A stretch of DNA of 64,000 bases from Lithodes maja (GCA_037953745.1 JBAKBP010013099.1:1-64000); one strand, 5' to 3'; counted from the first letter of the stretch, positions 39,539-51,256 are shown. Numbers and translations: made by a program. Notes: generated by a model not told the origin, from the sequence alone.

Positions 39539-41074
39539 GTGATGGTTGCTCAATTACCTGTGCCGTCTAAACTCAAACCGAGATTCAAAGGTCCTTTTGA
39601 AATGTTAGCAGTGCCAAATTGTTATCAGGTTACCATTAATTATTTCGGTGAGTCACGCACATACCGTAACAGGCACGTACATAGATTTCAGCCTATTGAT
39701 GAGAATATGATTATGCTTGCAGATCCTGACCAGAATGACATATTACCTACATCAAATAATCAGAATTTGGGATCCACAGAACCTGTGACACATGAACCCC
39801 TACCTCCTCTGACACCTGCACCAAGAAATAAACCACTGCATGTCACACCATCTATTCTACCACAAGCCACACCCCCTGTTCAGCCACGCCCAGGTCCCCT
39901 TCCCTACCCCTCACACACCCCTCCTCCTCTCCTACCTACCCGTACTGTATCTGCACCTTCCAAATTACCTACTCAAGTCATAACTAAACCTTTACCTGTA
40001 CCTTCATCCCCTTCTATCAGCTTACCAATGTCATCTGAATCTCCATGCACTCTTCCCACTATGCCTGCTATCGCTCACATTCTTAATCTACCTACTCCAC
40101 CCTCACCTAATCTGCCAACCACACCTTCTCCTGAGCATGACAGCTTACCTATTCCTCTCCCTCAAACTTCTTCCAGATCTATAACTTATGCAAGCAAACT
40201 TAAAACTTCTACTACTTCAGTTTCTCCCTCCATCTCTAAATCATCTTCACGACCTCTTCCTCTATTGCACAACATCTTTCCCTCCACTTCTACACACAAA
40301 CCGACAGTTTCTACCTCTCAATTTCCTCGCACTAAACCCAGCATGTCTAGAAAAGTTTCACAATCCCCCAGATCTTCCTTATCACCATCACCGCACCCTC
40401 GTGTGAATCCAACATCACTAATACCTTCTCATTCTAATCCTACCTGTACAAGATCTGGTCGACGTGTGAAGCCACCTCAACGATGGGCGCCGACCTTCCG
40501 GCCTACATACGCAAGGCGGGCCCCCCCAAAACCTACCTCGCCTATGCAAAGTGTTCCCGCTACTCCTATGGCGAGGTCAACCTCATCCCCTGACCAAACA
40601 ACATCCCAGGACCACCAACTGCCCATCAACCCTTCACCAGCTACTCACTCCACAGAACCTCCAGCCACGACAACTCCTCCTGCTACCCAGTCACCCTCAG
40701 CCACTGCAGCATCTACTTCAACCCCTACCACAGCCATGAAAATCAACAGTGTGTTACTTTCGGATGGCCTAACACCTGTTATCAAAACCCCACAACAGAT
40801 GGTCCAAAAAGCCTCCGAATCGAAACTTCCACTGCACATACACATCGGCATGGACATCTCTACCCCTGCTGATGTGCCGACCACCATGTGGCTGTTGACG
40901 TTGCAGCACTTAAACCCCGTTCTCACAAACTCCACCACCCGGACATGCATTCTGAAATCGCAAGGTCGCGACTTTTTCTTCGATGAATGTGGTGAAGTGA
41001 CGGGGTTGAATAGAACGGGGTTGGGTAACACCTGTAGGATTGCTAGCCTACAGGTGAGTAGGAAGGAGAAATGA
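39539..41074 (+). pseudogene. Integrase C-terminal module with long Pro/Ser/Thr-rich tail
   Basis: A 511-codon frame opens with a GPY/F-type module (KPRFKGPFEMLAVPNCYQV and YRNRHVHRFQPI, residues 12-53). About 380 residues very rich in Pro, Ser and Thr follow, including a basic TRSGRRVKPPQRW patch. The last ~120 residues are of mixed composition, with no recognised domain. There is no signal peptide or membrane segment, so it is not an envelope protein. It is the only long uninterrupted frame of this otherwise broken element. Confidence 0.7.
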
Positions 41075-41100
41075 AGAAACAAACAACAGAGACACCATTC

Positions 41101-43196
41101 CATACCAGTTTGTCATGATACAGAGGAACGAGAAACAGAGGAGTGCCCCATATTACCAGGTCATTCCCGTTTTCTTACTACCAGGAAGATGGGTCACCTA
41201 GGTCAGTCACCCCTACAAAAGAATGGGAGTTTAAGCCAATCACCATCCAGGTTTCAAACCCTCCCCATCAATCACCAGACTTCATTGCACCAGCAGCCAG
41301 ATTTGCAGTACACTGAGCAAATGTTTATGCAAGTTCCGCATCAAAGACCTGAGTGCTACCAACATAAGTGGGGATATTAGGATCTACAGTGCAAGACTGT
41401 TACGAAGAACTCTGGATCAACCCAGGAACATAGAGAAGACCAGAGTTATCCACTGATTCACCAATAACCCTCAATTATAATAAAATCACCAGAGTTGCTA
41501 TTATATCCTTCCTAGACTTAGTAACTCCCACCAGAGTATTAAATAAAATACTTTAAATGATTAGGTACCAAATGATGACTACCATGTATTTTTAAGCTAA
41601 GTATTATATCCTTCCTAGACTTAGTAACTCCCACCAGAGTATTAAATAAAATACTTTAAATGATTAGGTACCAAATGATGACTACCATGTATTTTTAAGC
41701 TAAGTATTTACTTCACTATTGATGTCACAACGATTCACTATATCCCTTTAATATTGAATCACTATAAGTTAAAGCTAAGAAAATATTTGAACATGCACTC
41801 AACGAAAGTGTTGAGAAAGCAAGCAATTCCACCTCGGTAATGTTCCTAAGTCTGAAAAGTCTGGAGCATCTAACTAAAAGTGGCAACTGCATTCCCCTCC
41901 TCCTCGAGACTACAACGAGCCCTGTTGTGTGCCTCTGACATCTTGGACATGGGATTCCTGACGGTGCGAATCAGCCCTGAAGTCTGGTACAGGCGAACCT
42001 ACGCTCTACGTCGGCCAGATTTGCTCTCGAACCTCAACTCCTCCAAATTTACCCTAAGTGTCTCTGAGTGTCTTACGTTGTGATTATTGCTGTGAATGTA
42101 AGGTAAAATATGTGAATATTCATTGCTAATTCCTTTGTAGATCTGTGCCCAAGATCATTAATTGTTGCGTATGCATTAATCCTCCAGAAACCATATTAAA
42201 CCTTGTGTAGATATGTGCCCAAGATCTAGTGTTAATTTCTCTTCTAAGTTCATATAAAACATTCTACGCATACGTCACATATTTGTGTAAATAGAAAATC
42301 TAGCCGAACACTCACAGATTTTCCTTGTGTATGTCCATTCTATTTATGTATGTACCAAGTTGAAGCTGAAGTGTATACTGTGAATTGATTCCCTTCTAAA
42401 GTCTCACTTTTACCTAGAACCTACGCCCAATTTCATATCTAATTAAACTCAGCTCTCCATCCTTTAGAAGAATTATATTACTGATTATCATAATCTAAAT
42501 ATATTTTCTTCAAGAGAAACCCCCTATTACGCCTAGTTTTGCCGTGCGTTAATAGTATAATTTGTGAATAATGTATTAGTTTATTCTGTTATGAAATAGA
42601 TAATTTCGATCCAGCTCGTCTAGGAATCTTAGTTCTGTGTAGGTCTATTGTCTAATTATTTCACCAACTCGAATACAACGCCAATTTGTTCTGTATTCCA
42701 TATATGAATCTGTTAACCAGTTCAGATCTCCTTCATACCTTATCAGGTATTTCCATCTAAGTGCAACTTCGTTGTGTACGCCATATTTACCTTGTAGTAT
42801 TATTTTAACTACTCGTATACGCTAATTTATTGATGCGTTCTCTAATCTGCTGTAATCAATCTATTGCCTGATTCAGTTAGTTTATCTTCAACCTTCGAGT
42901 ATTCTTCAGTAGATATAAATCATTAAATCTGAATTCCTCGACCCGTGAGATTATCTTTGCATATAAGAATTAATTAATTGTATGCTCATGATATAAATTC
43001 TCTCCTAATAATCTAAGCACATCATAAATTGTAAAAATAATTTACCTCTCCTCCCCTTTGAATTTCAACATATTCCTCCCCTTATTCAGAATAATATCGC
43101 ACTACACTAACCATAAATACTATTTTGATCATCGCAGTCAAACCAATGACCTGAGTGACCTAAACTGGCCAGAATAATCTGTGCGCGCTAGCCCTT
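41101..43196. other. AT-rich non-coding, possible 3' LTR of gypsy element
   Basis: No coding region is recognised. TGTTACGAAG at 41410 resembles the start of the gypsy-type LTRs in this window (TGTTACGG) and would lie about where a 3' LTR is expected. Without a partner LTR the end cannot be placed. Confidence 0.3.
41501..41707. repeat. 103-bp tandem duplication
   Basis: TTATATCCTTCCTAGACTTA and the following bases to AGCTAAGTA occur twice in direct succession (starting 41501 and 41604) with no visible difference. The identity points to a recent duplication or an assembly artefact. Confidence 0.9.
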
Positions 43197-44374
43197 TAAG
43201 GGGAGATTTCCACTTGAGGGATTTTTTTTCTTGACTCCTTTCTCCCTCATGTTTAGCCTCATTGCTTTTCTAATTTTAAAACGTTCGCCCCATTATGTTG
43301 ACGATTTTAAGAACTTTCGACCCATTTCTGTCAATTTTAAGACCTTTCGTGCCATTTAGGTATCGATTTTATCCTGGCGAGCGATAGCGAGCCTGTAAGA
43401 ACCGGCTTCCAGCCGGGAAATTTTTCTACCGAAAAATGTACAAATTTAAATTGAAAGAGGGTCAAGGGGGTGACATTTTAAGATTGCTGGAGTAGAAAAC
43501 AAACTCAAAACCTCCCTTTAATCTCCCCCTACGCTTCTCATTCAGAATAATTCACAGTAGATACTCAACTCTCATATATATTATTATCAAGGGTTTTATC
43601 TATGTGTATGTTTGTCTGATTATTATTGCATACTTCCATTATAATATTATCCCTTGATTCATGTTCATTGTGTGTTATTACTGGACCTTGGTGTGTGATA
43701 CATGTTAATCATGGTTTATTGGCTATTCTTTATAGTAGTGAAGTAAATATCCACCCACACTTTAGACCTACTTATATGCGTAAAGTACCTATCATTTGTT
43801 TATGTCAAAGTCTACATACTCGCTTACTATTCTCCAATGATAGTCAAGGAGTATCCAGTTTTATCTATATGTCCTTTGAATAAATAAGAGTGTGTAATTA
43901 CATGTGTGTATTTATTGTGTTCATCTTAACCTGATTGAGTACCTAACTTGTGAATAAGAACGTGTTCGACGTGTCCCTGTTGAGATTATATTGAGCCTAA
44001 AAGTCCATAGTTGGATTTGAGTAAGGACCAAAACTAAGCTAGGTTGTATTACAACCTGGCATAACAATTTAGTTTGTTCCCTAGACCTCCATCAAACTTA
44101 TAATTACACCCCCTAGACCCCCTTTCAAGATAAATTTGTCCTGGCCGAAGGCCGGTTCCTCTTTAAATACAGGCTCGCTCTCTCTCGCCAGAAAAAAATC
44201 AACACCTACTGTAAATGGCACGAAAGGTCTTAAAATTGAAGAAATGGGGCGAAAGTTATTAAAATTACAAAACTAATGGGGTGAACATCTTAAAATATCA
44301 AAAGCAATGAGACTAAACATGAGGGAGAAAGTGGGCCAGAAAAAAAATCCCCTCAAGTGGAAATCTCCCTTCAA
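43197..44374. mobile_element. Foldback element with ~280-bp inverted repeats
   Basis: The left arm (43197-43482) begins TTAAGGGGAGATTTCCACTT; the right arm (about 44095-44374) ends GGAAATCTCCCTTCAA. The arms match over about 280 bp with substitutions, including ATGTTTAGCCTCATTGCTTT, CTGGCGAGCGATAGCGAGCC (left) and GAACCGGC. The 610-bp interior is AT-rich; an 85-codon frame at 43626-43883 has no recognised domain. One TTAA is kept on the left and has decayed to TTCAA on the right. It is related to the smaller foldback at 23567-23947. Confidence 0.82.
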
Positions 44375-44399
44375 ATTACGAAATACTGAAGGTGTACAC

Positions 44400-44759
44400 A
44401 ATATACAACAGTAGACAATATCAGGTATTTATTGGTTCTACACACATCAACACGTTAATCAATTATGATGAACGTGGACAGGAATTATGATAAAGTAGAA
44501 GAGAAAGAGGAGAGTGGATAGGAAACGTGATAAAGTAGAAGGGAAGAAAGAGAGTGGATAGGAAATGCAATCAAATATGGGATGAATACAATTGTGAAAA
44601 TAGCCAGAATAAACTGTCACAATGCGTCATAATCTTCAAAGGGTTAATAGAAAATTTGATAAAGTAGAAGAGAATAGAGTGGATAAGAAACATGATAAAG
44701 CAGAAGGGAATGAAGAGAGTAAATAGGAAAGTATGGGATGACTAAAAACTGTGAGCGTA
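44400..44759 (-). other. Probable 3' UTR of crustin gene with imperfect repeats
   Basis: On the minus strand an AATAAA lies at 44428-44433, about 330 bases after the stop codon, a plausible polyadenylation signal. The stretch contains imperfect repeats of GATAAAGTAGAAG at about 44492, 44532, 44650 and 44693. Confidence 0.45.
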
Positions 44760-45110
44760 TCAGTAGAACACCGCCGGCTTGCAGATCTTAAGAGAGCTGT
44801 CGGTACAGGATTCGGGGCAGCACTTTTCGTCTCTCGAGCAGTAGTCGTCCCTCTCGCACAAAGCAGGGGTACTTCTTTTAGTTGGCCAGACGCAAGAGAT
44901 CACCGAGGGACAATGGCCAGGTTTGATGTGGTCGCAGCACTCATAACCGCGGCCGACTTCTTTACGGCAGTATTTTGTGCAACGTCGTTCGCCAAATCCT
45001 CCTCCCTGGCTCTCCGAACCTCCTCCTTGACCTCCACCTAGGCCTCCGAAGATGTCCGCCACAGCCACAGACACCAAACACACCGTCAACAGTGCGGACA
45101 CTCGCAACAT
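44760..45110 (-). CDS. Crustin-type WAP-domain antimicrobial peptide
   Basis: The frame gives 116 residues. Residues 1-18 form a hydrophobic signal peptide (cleavage likely after VAVA). Residues 20-40 are Gly-rich (GGLGGGQGGG). Four cysteines follow (C44, C48, C58, C59), then an eight-cysteine WAP four-disulfide core (C67, C73, C85, C91, C97, C98, C102, C110), opened by KPGHCP. This is the layout of type II crustins, secreted cationic peptides of decapod haemocytes active mainly against Gram-positive bacteria; the Gly-rich part is short for that type. I chose the ATG at 45110 because the bases before it, TTATTGTTGCAG, form a 3' splice acceptor, so an upstream 5' UTR exon is likely; the frame is open further up only through non-ATG codons. 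No stop or frameshift is present. Expression is not shown by the sequence. Confidence 0.88.
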   Translation of the reverse strand: MLRVSALLTVCLVSVAVADIFGGLGGGQGGGSESQGGGFGERRCTKYCRKEVGRGYECCDHIKPGHCPSVISCVWPTKRSTPALCERDDYCSRDEKCCPESCTDSSLKICKPAVFY

Positions 45111-45325
45111 CTGCAACAATAACAAAGAGGAATATCAGCAACTCGTAAAACAAACAATAATAATAATAATAATAATTAAAGTTGCAAGGAACGTTGTCCG
45201 GGGTTCGAGGGGTTTTGCAAGCAGGGTATTGTGTTGGATACAAAAGTTGTGTCACAGATATCAAAAGATCATTTAACTTATCGGGCATGGAGAAACTACA
45301 GAAGGAACAGATTGTGGAAACAAAC
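45111..45325. other. Putative intron end and (AAT)n microsatellite
   Basis: The minus-strand CAG at 45111-45113 with its T-rich run-up fits a splice acceptor for the crustin exon. An (AAT)n run lies at 45157-45178. No upstream exon can be identified from sequence alone. Confidence 0.45.
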
Positions 45326-45745
45326 AAGAGCGAGAGAGGGAGAGATTGCCTGTATAAGGGATCTGCCTCTATTCGTATAGTAACAGAGTTGTAGATATGT
45401 GGAATAGGCTACCGAGTGCTATAATGGGATCAAGAACAATAGAGCTTCAACTTGAAATTAGATAGAACAAGATGGGTTGGGTGTGAAAGGGATCTGCCAT
45501 GTGTAGGTCAATCGGCTCTCTGCAGACTCCCGTTTTATTATTTTGTTTATGTTCTCATTTGTGAGAGAGAGTATGGCAAGAGAGAATAGGATGTCATAAA
45601 CGTAAGGAAGATAGCGATAAATATGAGAGAGAGAGAGAGAGCGTGGGATGGGTTGGGTGTGAAAGAGATCTGACATGTGTGGGCCAATCGGCTCTCTGCA
45701 GACTCCGGTTTTCTTATGTTCTCATTTGTGAGAGAGAGAGAGAGA
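45326..45745 (+). repeat. CR1 3' tails, two copies with (GA)n
   Basis: From 45381 the plus strand reads NRVVDMWNRLPS-like codons (AACAGAGTTGTAGATATGTG), then GATGGGTTGGGTGTG and GGCTCTCTGCAGACTCC. This matches the end of CR1 ORF2 and its 3' UTR as in 18893-19100 (minus). A second shorter tail starts near 45645. (GA)n tracts at 45628-45640 and 45728-45750 adjoin the tails. Both are 5'-truncated and non-coding. Confidence 0.75.
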
Positions 45746-45785
45746 GACTAGGATGTCATAAATGTAAGGAAGACAGAGATAAAAG

Positions 45786-46342
45786 GGGAGGTGTGGTGGA
45801 GTGGTCTTGCCACTGGCCTGGTAATCCAAAGGTCCCGGGTTCAAATCCCGATGTATCAATGGGAAGATATTATTGGGATGGAATTTGTGCTGTACCTGGT
45901 ATCAGTGCATTACCACAAGCCCACCGAAACGTCAATAAAATACCCTCATTGTTCCCTGATAAAATAGCACTGTATGAATATTCCAATATTCAAAATATGC
46001 TATAGGGGTGCAATGCATGGTGAGTTATCTACTCAACAGGTGGCGTTGTGTGTGTGTAAGTGTGAGAGTCCGAGTGTAAGGGGTGAGACAGTGAAGCACG
46101 GGAACGAGGTGGCTTCAGAGATGGGGTCGTTTCGGGCCATGAGTGAGCACCGTGCCTCATGTGAAGGCAAGATGGCAGGTGCTCGTTGTACTCTACGTGC
46201 TTCACATGTCTCACTCCCTAGACTGGAACAAGACCTCACAGGCTTCACTGTTCATTGTAAAGCGGTGAATGTTAAGGCTCTCAGCCTATGCCCGAGAGGA
46301 AGTAAGTTGGAATATAGAAAAAAAAAAAAAAAAAAAAAAAAA
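45786..46342 (+). mobile_element. tRNA-derived SINE with poly(A) tail
   Basis: The head GGGAGGTGTGGTGGAGTGGT contains an A-box-like TGGTGGAGTGG. A B box, GGGTTCAAATCCCG, follows about 45 bp later at 45837-45850, where the T arm pairs CGGG with CCCG. A ~450-bp body ends in a run of 25 A at 46318-46342. The cloverleaf is incomplete, so this is a SINE head, not a tRNA gene. No clear target duplication is seen. Confidence 0.75.
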
Positions 46343-46356
46343 TGAGAGAGAGTTGT

Positions 46357-46440
46357 TATGAGATGGGTAGGGTGTGAAAAGGATCTGTCTTGTATGGGCC
46401 AATTGGCTCTCTACAGACTCCCATTTTCCTATGTTCCTAT
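46357..46440 (+). repeat. CR1 3' tail fragment
   Basis: GAGATGGGTAGGGTGTGAAA then TTGGCTCTCTACAGACTCCC match the CR1 end sequences at 45470 and 58050. It is short and non-coding. Confidence 0.7.
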
Positions 46441-46470
46441 TTCTTACAATTGTGTTTTGGTTGCAGGTAT

Positions 46471-47523
46471 TGTTACGGCCCTACAATGCTGAACCCAAGA
46501 GATTAAAATTCAAGCAAGGGCAACTAGCATGCTGTTGCGTTCAGAAGGTCAAAAAGGGTTAATGTCTCAGATAAACACAAATCAATGAAGAAGGATTATA
46601 TTAAACGCTTCTAATTTTCGTATTAATTATAATTACTATTAACTAGGGAAAACGAACAAGTTGAAAGGCATGACAATTCAGTTAAACACGGCAAAGAATA
46701 ATAACAGGCTAAGCGCCGAGTGAAGGCTTCGAGTAAATGCACTCGTTACAAGGAATGAACACTACACAAAAAGGACATTTGAAGACAACGGTTAATCAAC
46801 GCCTAGCACGCCGAACAGTAAACTGGAACACACTCAATTACAGACCGATATATGATACCATATGATATCACCAGACAACACGCTCGGACAACGTGTGCAC
46901 TCAAGAACACTAATCAGTGTTCGTTACACAATACCCAACGCACAATAAACTCAGAGCCCCTCACAACACTGGGGCTCGTTACACATACACAATAATGCAC
47001 CAATGCTGTCTCATCTCCCCTTCAAAGGACAAAACAGTACACTCTACCTACTTGTCTCAACACACAAGCCAGCAGACAACACGTCACGCATGTCCAGGGG
47101 TGTACCCAGACCAGCGTGAACAGGAGCACTTCTCCCACCTCTGCCTCGTCGGGCTCTCCGCACTTCTCCCACCTCTGCCTCGTCGGGCTCTCCAACAGCT
47201 ACTGACTCTCAACTCTTCCCTCCCTATACACATCTCTTCCCAAGCTCTATTTTCGGCAAGAACCTGGTGTCACACTAGTCTATACAGCAGAGTCACACAG
47301 AATATCAGATAAAGGCCTCCTGTCGTGGGAAACATAGATCTTCCCACGCCTACATGCCCCACGTGTGTAGGTAGGTGAAGGGGTCCCAGGCCTACACATC
47401 ACGTGCATAGACTCCCACGGGTGGTGCTTGCGACACTGGACACCAGCCGCTATCGGTGTGGATTAAGGTGGGTCGCCTGTCTCTCTCCTCCCTCCGTCTC
47501 TGCTACCACGCTGCTCCCTTACA
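46471..47523. mobile_element. Solo LTR of a gypsy-like element
   Basis: The 1053-bp segment starts TGTTACGGCC and ends TCCCTTACA, flanked by GTAT on both sides (46467-46470 and 47524-47527). TG...CA ends, the TGTTACGG start shared with the gypsy-type LTR in this window, and a 4-bp duplication typical of Ty3/gypsy insertion support a solo LTR left by LTR-LTR recombination. Frames within it (for example 46917-47312) are not supported as genes. Confidence 0.7.
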
Positions 47524-47575
47524 GTATATGATAACATGGGTGTATAGTAAGTAGTGTAAATAACAGGTAACGTTT

Positions 47576-47750
47576 ATGAGATGGGTTGGGTGTGAAAGGG
47601 ATCTGCCATATGTGGGCCACTTGGCTCTCTGCAGACTCCCATTTTCATCTTGGTTGCATGTGTGAGGGATCTGCCTCATTTGTACCGGTGTGCAAAATAA
47701 ACAAGAGCGAAAGAGAAAGAGATTGGCTGTGTAAAGGATCTGCCTCTATT
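47576..47750 (+). repeat. CR1 3' tails, target of BEL insertion
   Basis: GAGATGGGTTGGGTGTGAAA then CTCTCTGCAGACTCCC is one tail. A second begins near 47697 and is interrupted at GGATCTGCCTCTATT (47750) by the BEL element. Its continuation resumes at 57948. Confidence 0.75.
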
Positions 47751-49155
47751 TGTGGTAAACCATCAATGGAAGTCAAATATTACTAAGCTATAATGAATCA
47801 AATAAATCAATCTAAATGAAAACTATTCCATCTAAATTGAATTCAATCTGAAACAAGCTAATTTATATCCAAAGGTCTCACATAATAAATTTATATATAG
47901 GGTAAGGTTATAAGGGTTAATATTAGCCAGGAATTAACTCACCAATAGTTCCACGTGGCAATGAGGCAAGGGAGAACGTTTTACCCAATATGGCGGTGGA
48001 CAATGGGGATCGAGACTTCGGTCCCGAGACACGAGTCAAGTTAAAGAAAGAATAAATTATTAAATGGGAATGGACATGAATATTATGCTTATCTGTCAGT
48101 CAGTCATGGCGTCGATAAGAGCGTCGTGATGGTGTAGCTGAGTGTATTGCTGTATGTGTATTGTGATTAGAGGCACAAAAGCACGATCAACTGAGGGCGG
48201 AAAATTAGATGTTAACTGGTTGGTGTTCGTGAAGGCTCTGGTGTTCCTCGAAGGCACACCTTGCTGCCTTGGCAAAACGCCAGGAGCCCAAATTATCGTA
48301 CCGCATCTAGGTTGCTCTATACGATAAATTATATTAATATAAACGATATATTCATATATACTACATAAGACCATGGCAATATTGCTTAACCCGGGAACTG
48401 CGGGAAGACTCTTAAGAGTTCGCCCGGCGGACTGCGGGAAGACTCTTAAGAGTCAGGGGGAAAAAAATCCATTTAAAACACCCCCCAAAAAAAAAAAAAA
48501 AATAAATATTGCCCCTGGGCCATGCCAAATATCACTCCTCCACCTCCCCTCCTTCCCCACTTTCCTCCCCTCCTTCAGTTATCACCTATTTTCCCTGTTA
48601 CTCCCTTATTCTGTGGTATATTTTCGTGCTAACATTAGCGAGTTGCAAGCAGGGCATTGTCATCACTGTTAGCAAGCGAGTGCAAGTGAGAGAGAGAGAG
48701 AGAGAGAGAGAGTATCGATCGACAGTCTCTCTCCAGACTTGGGAAATTGTGGTGGGGAGGGAGGTTGCCTCGGCCATACATTATGTAACTCCCGGCCTGT
48801 ATCGCCGATTTTGACCATCCAAACGCTGTTTCCACTTGTTTTATTGTTGTAACAGGTTAATACCTTTATAATCAACCTATAATAGGTGCATATGGATAAG
48901 TATTAATGCTATTTATGGTCAAATAACGATGTTAGTGATGGGAACAGCTCAAATACGTCAGCACAGGAGTGTGGTGTCTCATACCCCCCATGCGCACTTC
49001 AGAGGTTAATAGCATATTAGGCCTTTTATAACTTAACTTATTTACAATCTTATAATATACGATCTACTCGTCCTACGTCGTGCTGTAGGAGCGATCGTGA
49101 CGTCACAGAGACATACGAGATCACAAAAGTCATATTCTATCGTATGTATACGATA
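47751..49155 (-). repeat. 3' LTR of BEL element, with MITE
   Basis: It matches 56542-57947 outside the MITE, with few substitutions. The MITE sits at the TTAA 48386-48389 in plus orientation. The polypurine tract TTTTTTTGTGGGGGGAGTG (minus strand) lies immediately outside at 49156-49174. Confidence 0.9.
48386..49009 (+). mobile_element. TTAA MITE copy 1 (in left BEL LTR)
   Basis: It starts TTAACCCGGGAACTGCGGG and ends GCGCACTTCAGAGGTTAA. It contains the palindromic GACTCTTAAGAGT near both starts of the inner repeat, a homopolymer A/T tract, (GA)n and no gene. It is closest to copy 2 (shared ATATCACTCCTC and GACAGTNTCTCTCCAGACTT). TTAA ends and loosely inverted termini suggest a piggyBac-like non-autonomous element. 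Confidence 0.85.
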
Positions 49156-49195
49156 CACTCCCCCCACAAAAAAAGACCTGAACCCCACCTTAAAC

Positions 49196-51256
49196 CTAAA
49201 GTTGCCCAGAGGCTATCTTCTGACGCCACAAGTCGATGGCGCCAGCAGCAGCGCGTCTGGGACGCGTCCCGGTCCGAGAATGATCACCATCAGTAAGAGG
49301 TGAGTCGTTCCTTTGAGAATCCTCGGACCCAGCAATAACAGGTGGAGCATCAGATTGCAATGTGGAATCGAGCTCCAAAGCGTACAAACGAGGGATAGGA
49401 CGAACAGTAGTTCCAGTGGCTGTCTTCAATAGTGCCACCCGCTCTACAGAGTCTGCCCCCTTGTATACCTCCAACACGTGGCCCAATTTCCAGTATAAAC
49501 GAGGACTATCTTCTTTAATTAAAACAACTTCACCAACTGTAGGTGCCGTTGGTCTACCAGAGGGAGTAACACTCCTTTCCCTCAATGCTAGCAGATATTC
49601 ACTAATCCACCGTTTCCTAAAATCCTCTATTATCCTGGATATATACTGGTATCTCTTAGACACCGCTACCTCAGAGTACAACGAGGAATCCTCTAACTCT
49701 ACTATGGACTGAAAATCAGATGGAAACGCAGTCAATGGTTTTCCATATAGCAAGTGAGCTGGCATTAATGGTAGTGGTTCCTGCAGGTCGGTGTACACAT
49801 ATGTAAGCGGGCGATCATTCACGACTGCCTCTATCTCTGTGAGGACTGTCGTCAACTCACTCTTCTTTAATAGAGCATGTCCTACAACCGCTCTGAGTCC
49901 TGACTTTACTATGCCGACACATCGTTCCCACATTCCACCAAACCAAGGTGCCTTAACTGGAATGAACCTCCTTTCGCACTTCTTCTCTCCCAAAAAAGTG
50001 ATGATAGTAGGATCACTACTCATATCCTTTAGATATTTTGATGCTTGGACATAAGTGGGAGCATTGTCGCTAAGAATGAGTTGAGGGAATGAACGACGGG
50101 CACAAAACCGTCTAAACGCCAGCATAAATTCTTCGCTAGACATATTATCACATAGTTCTAGGTATACCGCTCGAGACGTCGCACAGGTAAACAATAATAT
50201 ATAAACCTTCTCATGCTCCCTCGTCTTCAATGCCCCTGTGTAATCTAATCCTACCGCTTGGAAAGGTTCTACGTGCTTTACACGGCATTCAGGTAGAGGT
50301 GGAGCTGCTCCAGTTGCATATGGTTTACCTTTTAGTCTCTGGCATATCACACACTTTCTTACTACGCGTCGAGCTACTTGTCGAACTCTGGGTATCCACC
50401 ATGTGAGACGTAAATTTGATATAATATGACATACCCCGTAGTGTTTTACTTCCCTATGTGCACGTATGATCAATAGATCAGTAACGTGATGTCTTGTTGG
50501 CATAAGTATAGGGCGGTTTGTGCCGTCTTGTACACCCGACCACTTCAGGCGACCCTCACACCTGATGAGGCCATTGTCTAGGTGCAACCTTAGTTGACGC
50601 ACTATATTAGCCATTAATGTCTTATTCAAGCTTTTCAAGGATTCTAATTCATTGGAAAAGGTTTCTACTTGAACCCATTTGATCAAAGTTACTTCAGCTG
50701 CTTTAAATTCACGAGCATCAATGTTGTGACCCCTGTTGCAGAGTTGGCCCGTTACTTTCAGATTGAGATTGGATACATATCGCAATACCCAAGCTAAAAC
50801 TCTGACTAGTTTATTATAGTCACCGAATCTTGCCCACTCTATGATAGGACCCGGTGGCTCTTTTGGTTGGGCTGTAACTGCCACTGTTTCCAGTGGCAGA
50901 AATCCCTCACCAACAGCATGCCATATCGTCCATTCACTTTTATGGAGCAGCCACTTTAGACCATGCCACCACAATTCAGACTTTATTAACTGGCTAGCCG
51001 TTATACCCCTAGTTATGAGATCACTAGGGTTTTCTTTTGTTTTTACATAATGATAAGCAACGTCTGGCAAAAGGGCTCTAATCTCATCTACCCTATTCCG
51101 CACATAAACTGGCAGAGACTTCTTGCTATGTATCCAGTTGAATGCGACCTGACTATCGCACCATACGTGAACGATTTCAATATTTAATTCGCTCTCGTAT
51201 GCTGCGCGTACATGTTGCACCAGACGTGCTAATAGCAGCATGGCAGTCAATTCCAT
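49196..51256 (-). pseudogene. BEL RNase H end, integrase and C-terminal domain
   Basis: This 686-codon open part begins in RNase H (MELTAMLLLARLV, HVWCDSQVAFNWI). Integrase follows: a zinc finger ending VIRKCVICQ-like CVICQRLKGKPY, core Asp in VGLDYTGAL, second Asp in LILSDNAPTYV, and Glu in PWFGGMWERCVG. The BEL/Pao-type C-terminal domain (VGEVVLIKEDSPRLYWKLG) ends the protein. These proteins cut and insert element DNA. The frame is open, but the upstream RNase H start is shifted, so it has no translation route of its own. Confidence 0.9.

Larger units (their letters stand above)
35532..41100 (+). mobile_element. Decayed Ty3/gypsy element, conventional order
   Basis: Plus-strand remnants appear in the order Gag, protease, RT, RNase H, integrase. 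They are split by at least one in-frame stop (37606) and frameshifts near 37240, 37940 and 39105. The 5' LTR and most of the leader are missing; Gag begins abruptly beside the minus-strand Cys-rich frame. No certain 3' LTR is identified. It contrasts with the gypsy-type element at 6516-15731, whose integrase precedes RT. Confidence 0.88.

Noticed and set aside
39900..41074. Envelope-like protein after gypsy integrase
   Set aside because: No signal peptide, membrane segment or cleavage site; composition is low-complexity Pro/Ser/Thr.
43626..43883. 85-codon ORF inside the foldback
   Set aside because: AT-rich, no motif, no start context.
41398..44070. A 2.7-kb LTR running from TGTTACGAAG to GGCATAACA as the 3' LTR of the plus-strand gypsy
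   Set aside because: The proposed end falls in the interior of the foldback element, there is no second LTR, and no target duplication can be checked.
45786..45860. Functional tRNA gene on the plus strand
   Set aside because: The T arm is good, but the cloverleaf is incomplete and the sequence continues into a poly(A)-ended SINE.
46917..47312. 131-codon ORF
   Set aside because: Lies inside the solo LTR with no domain.
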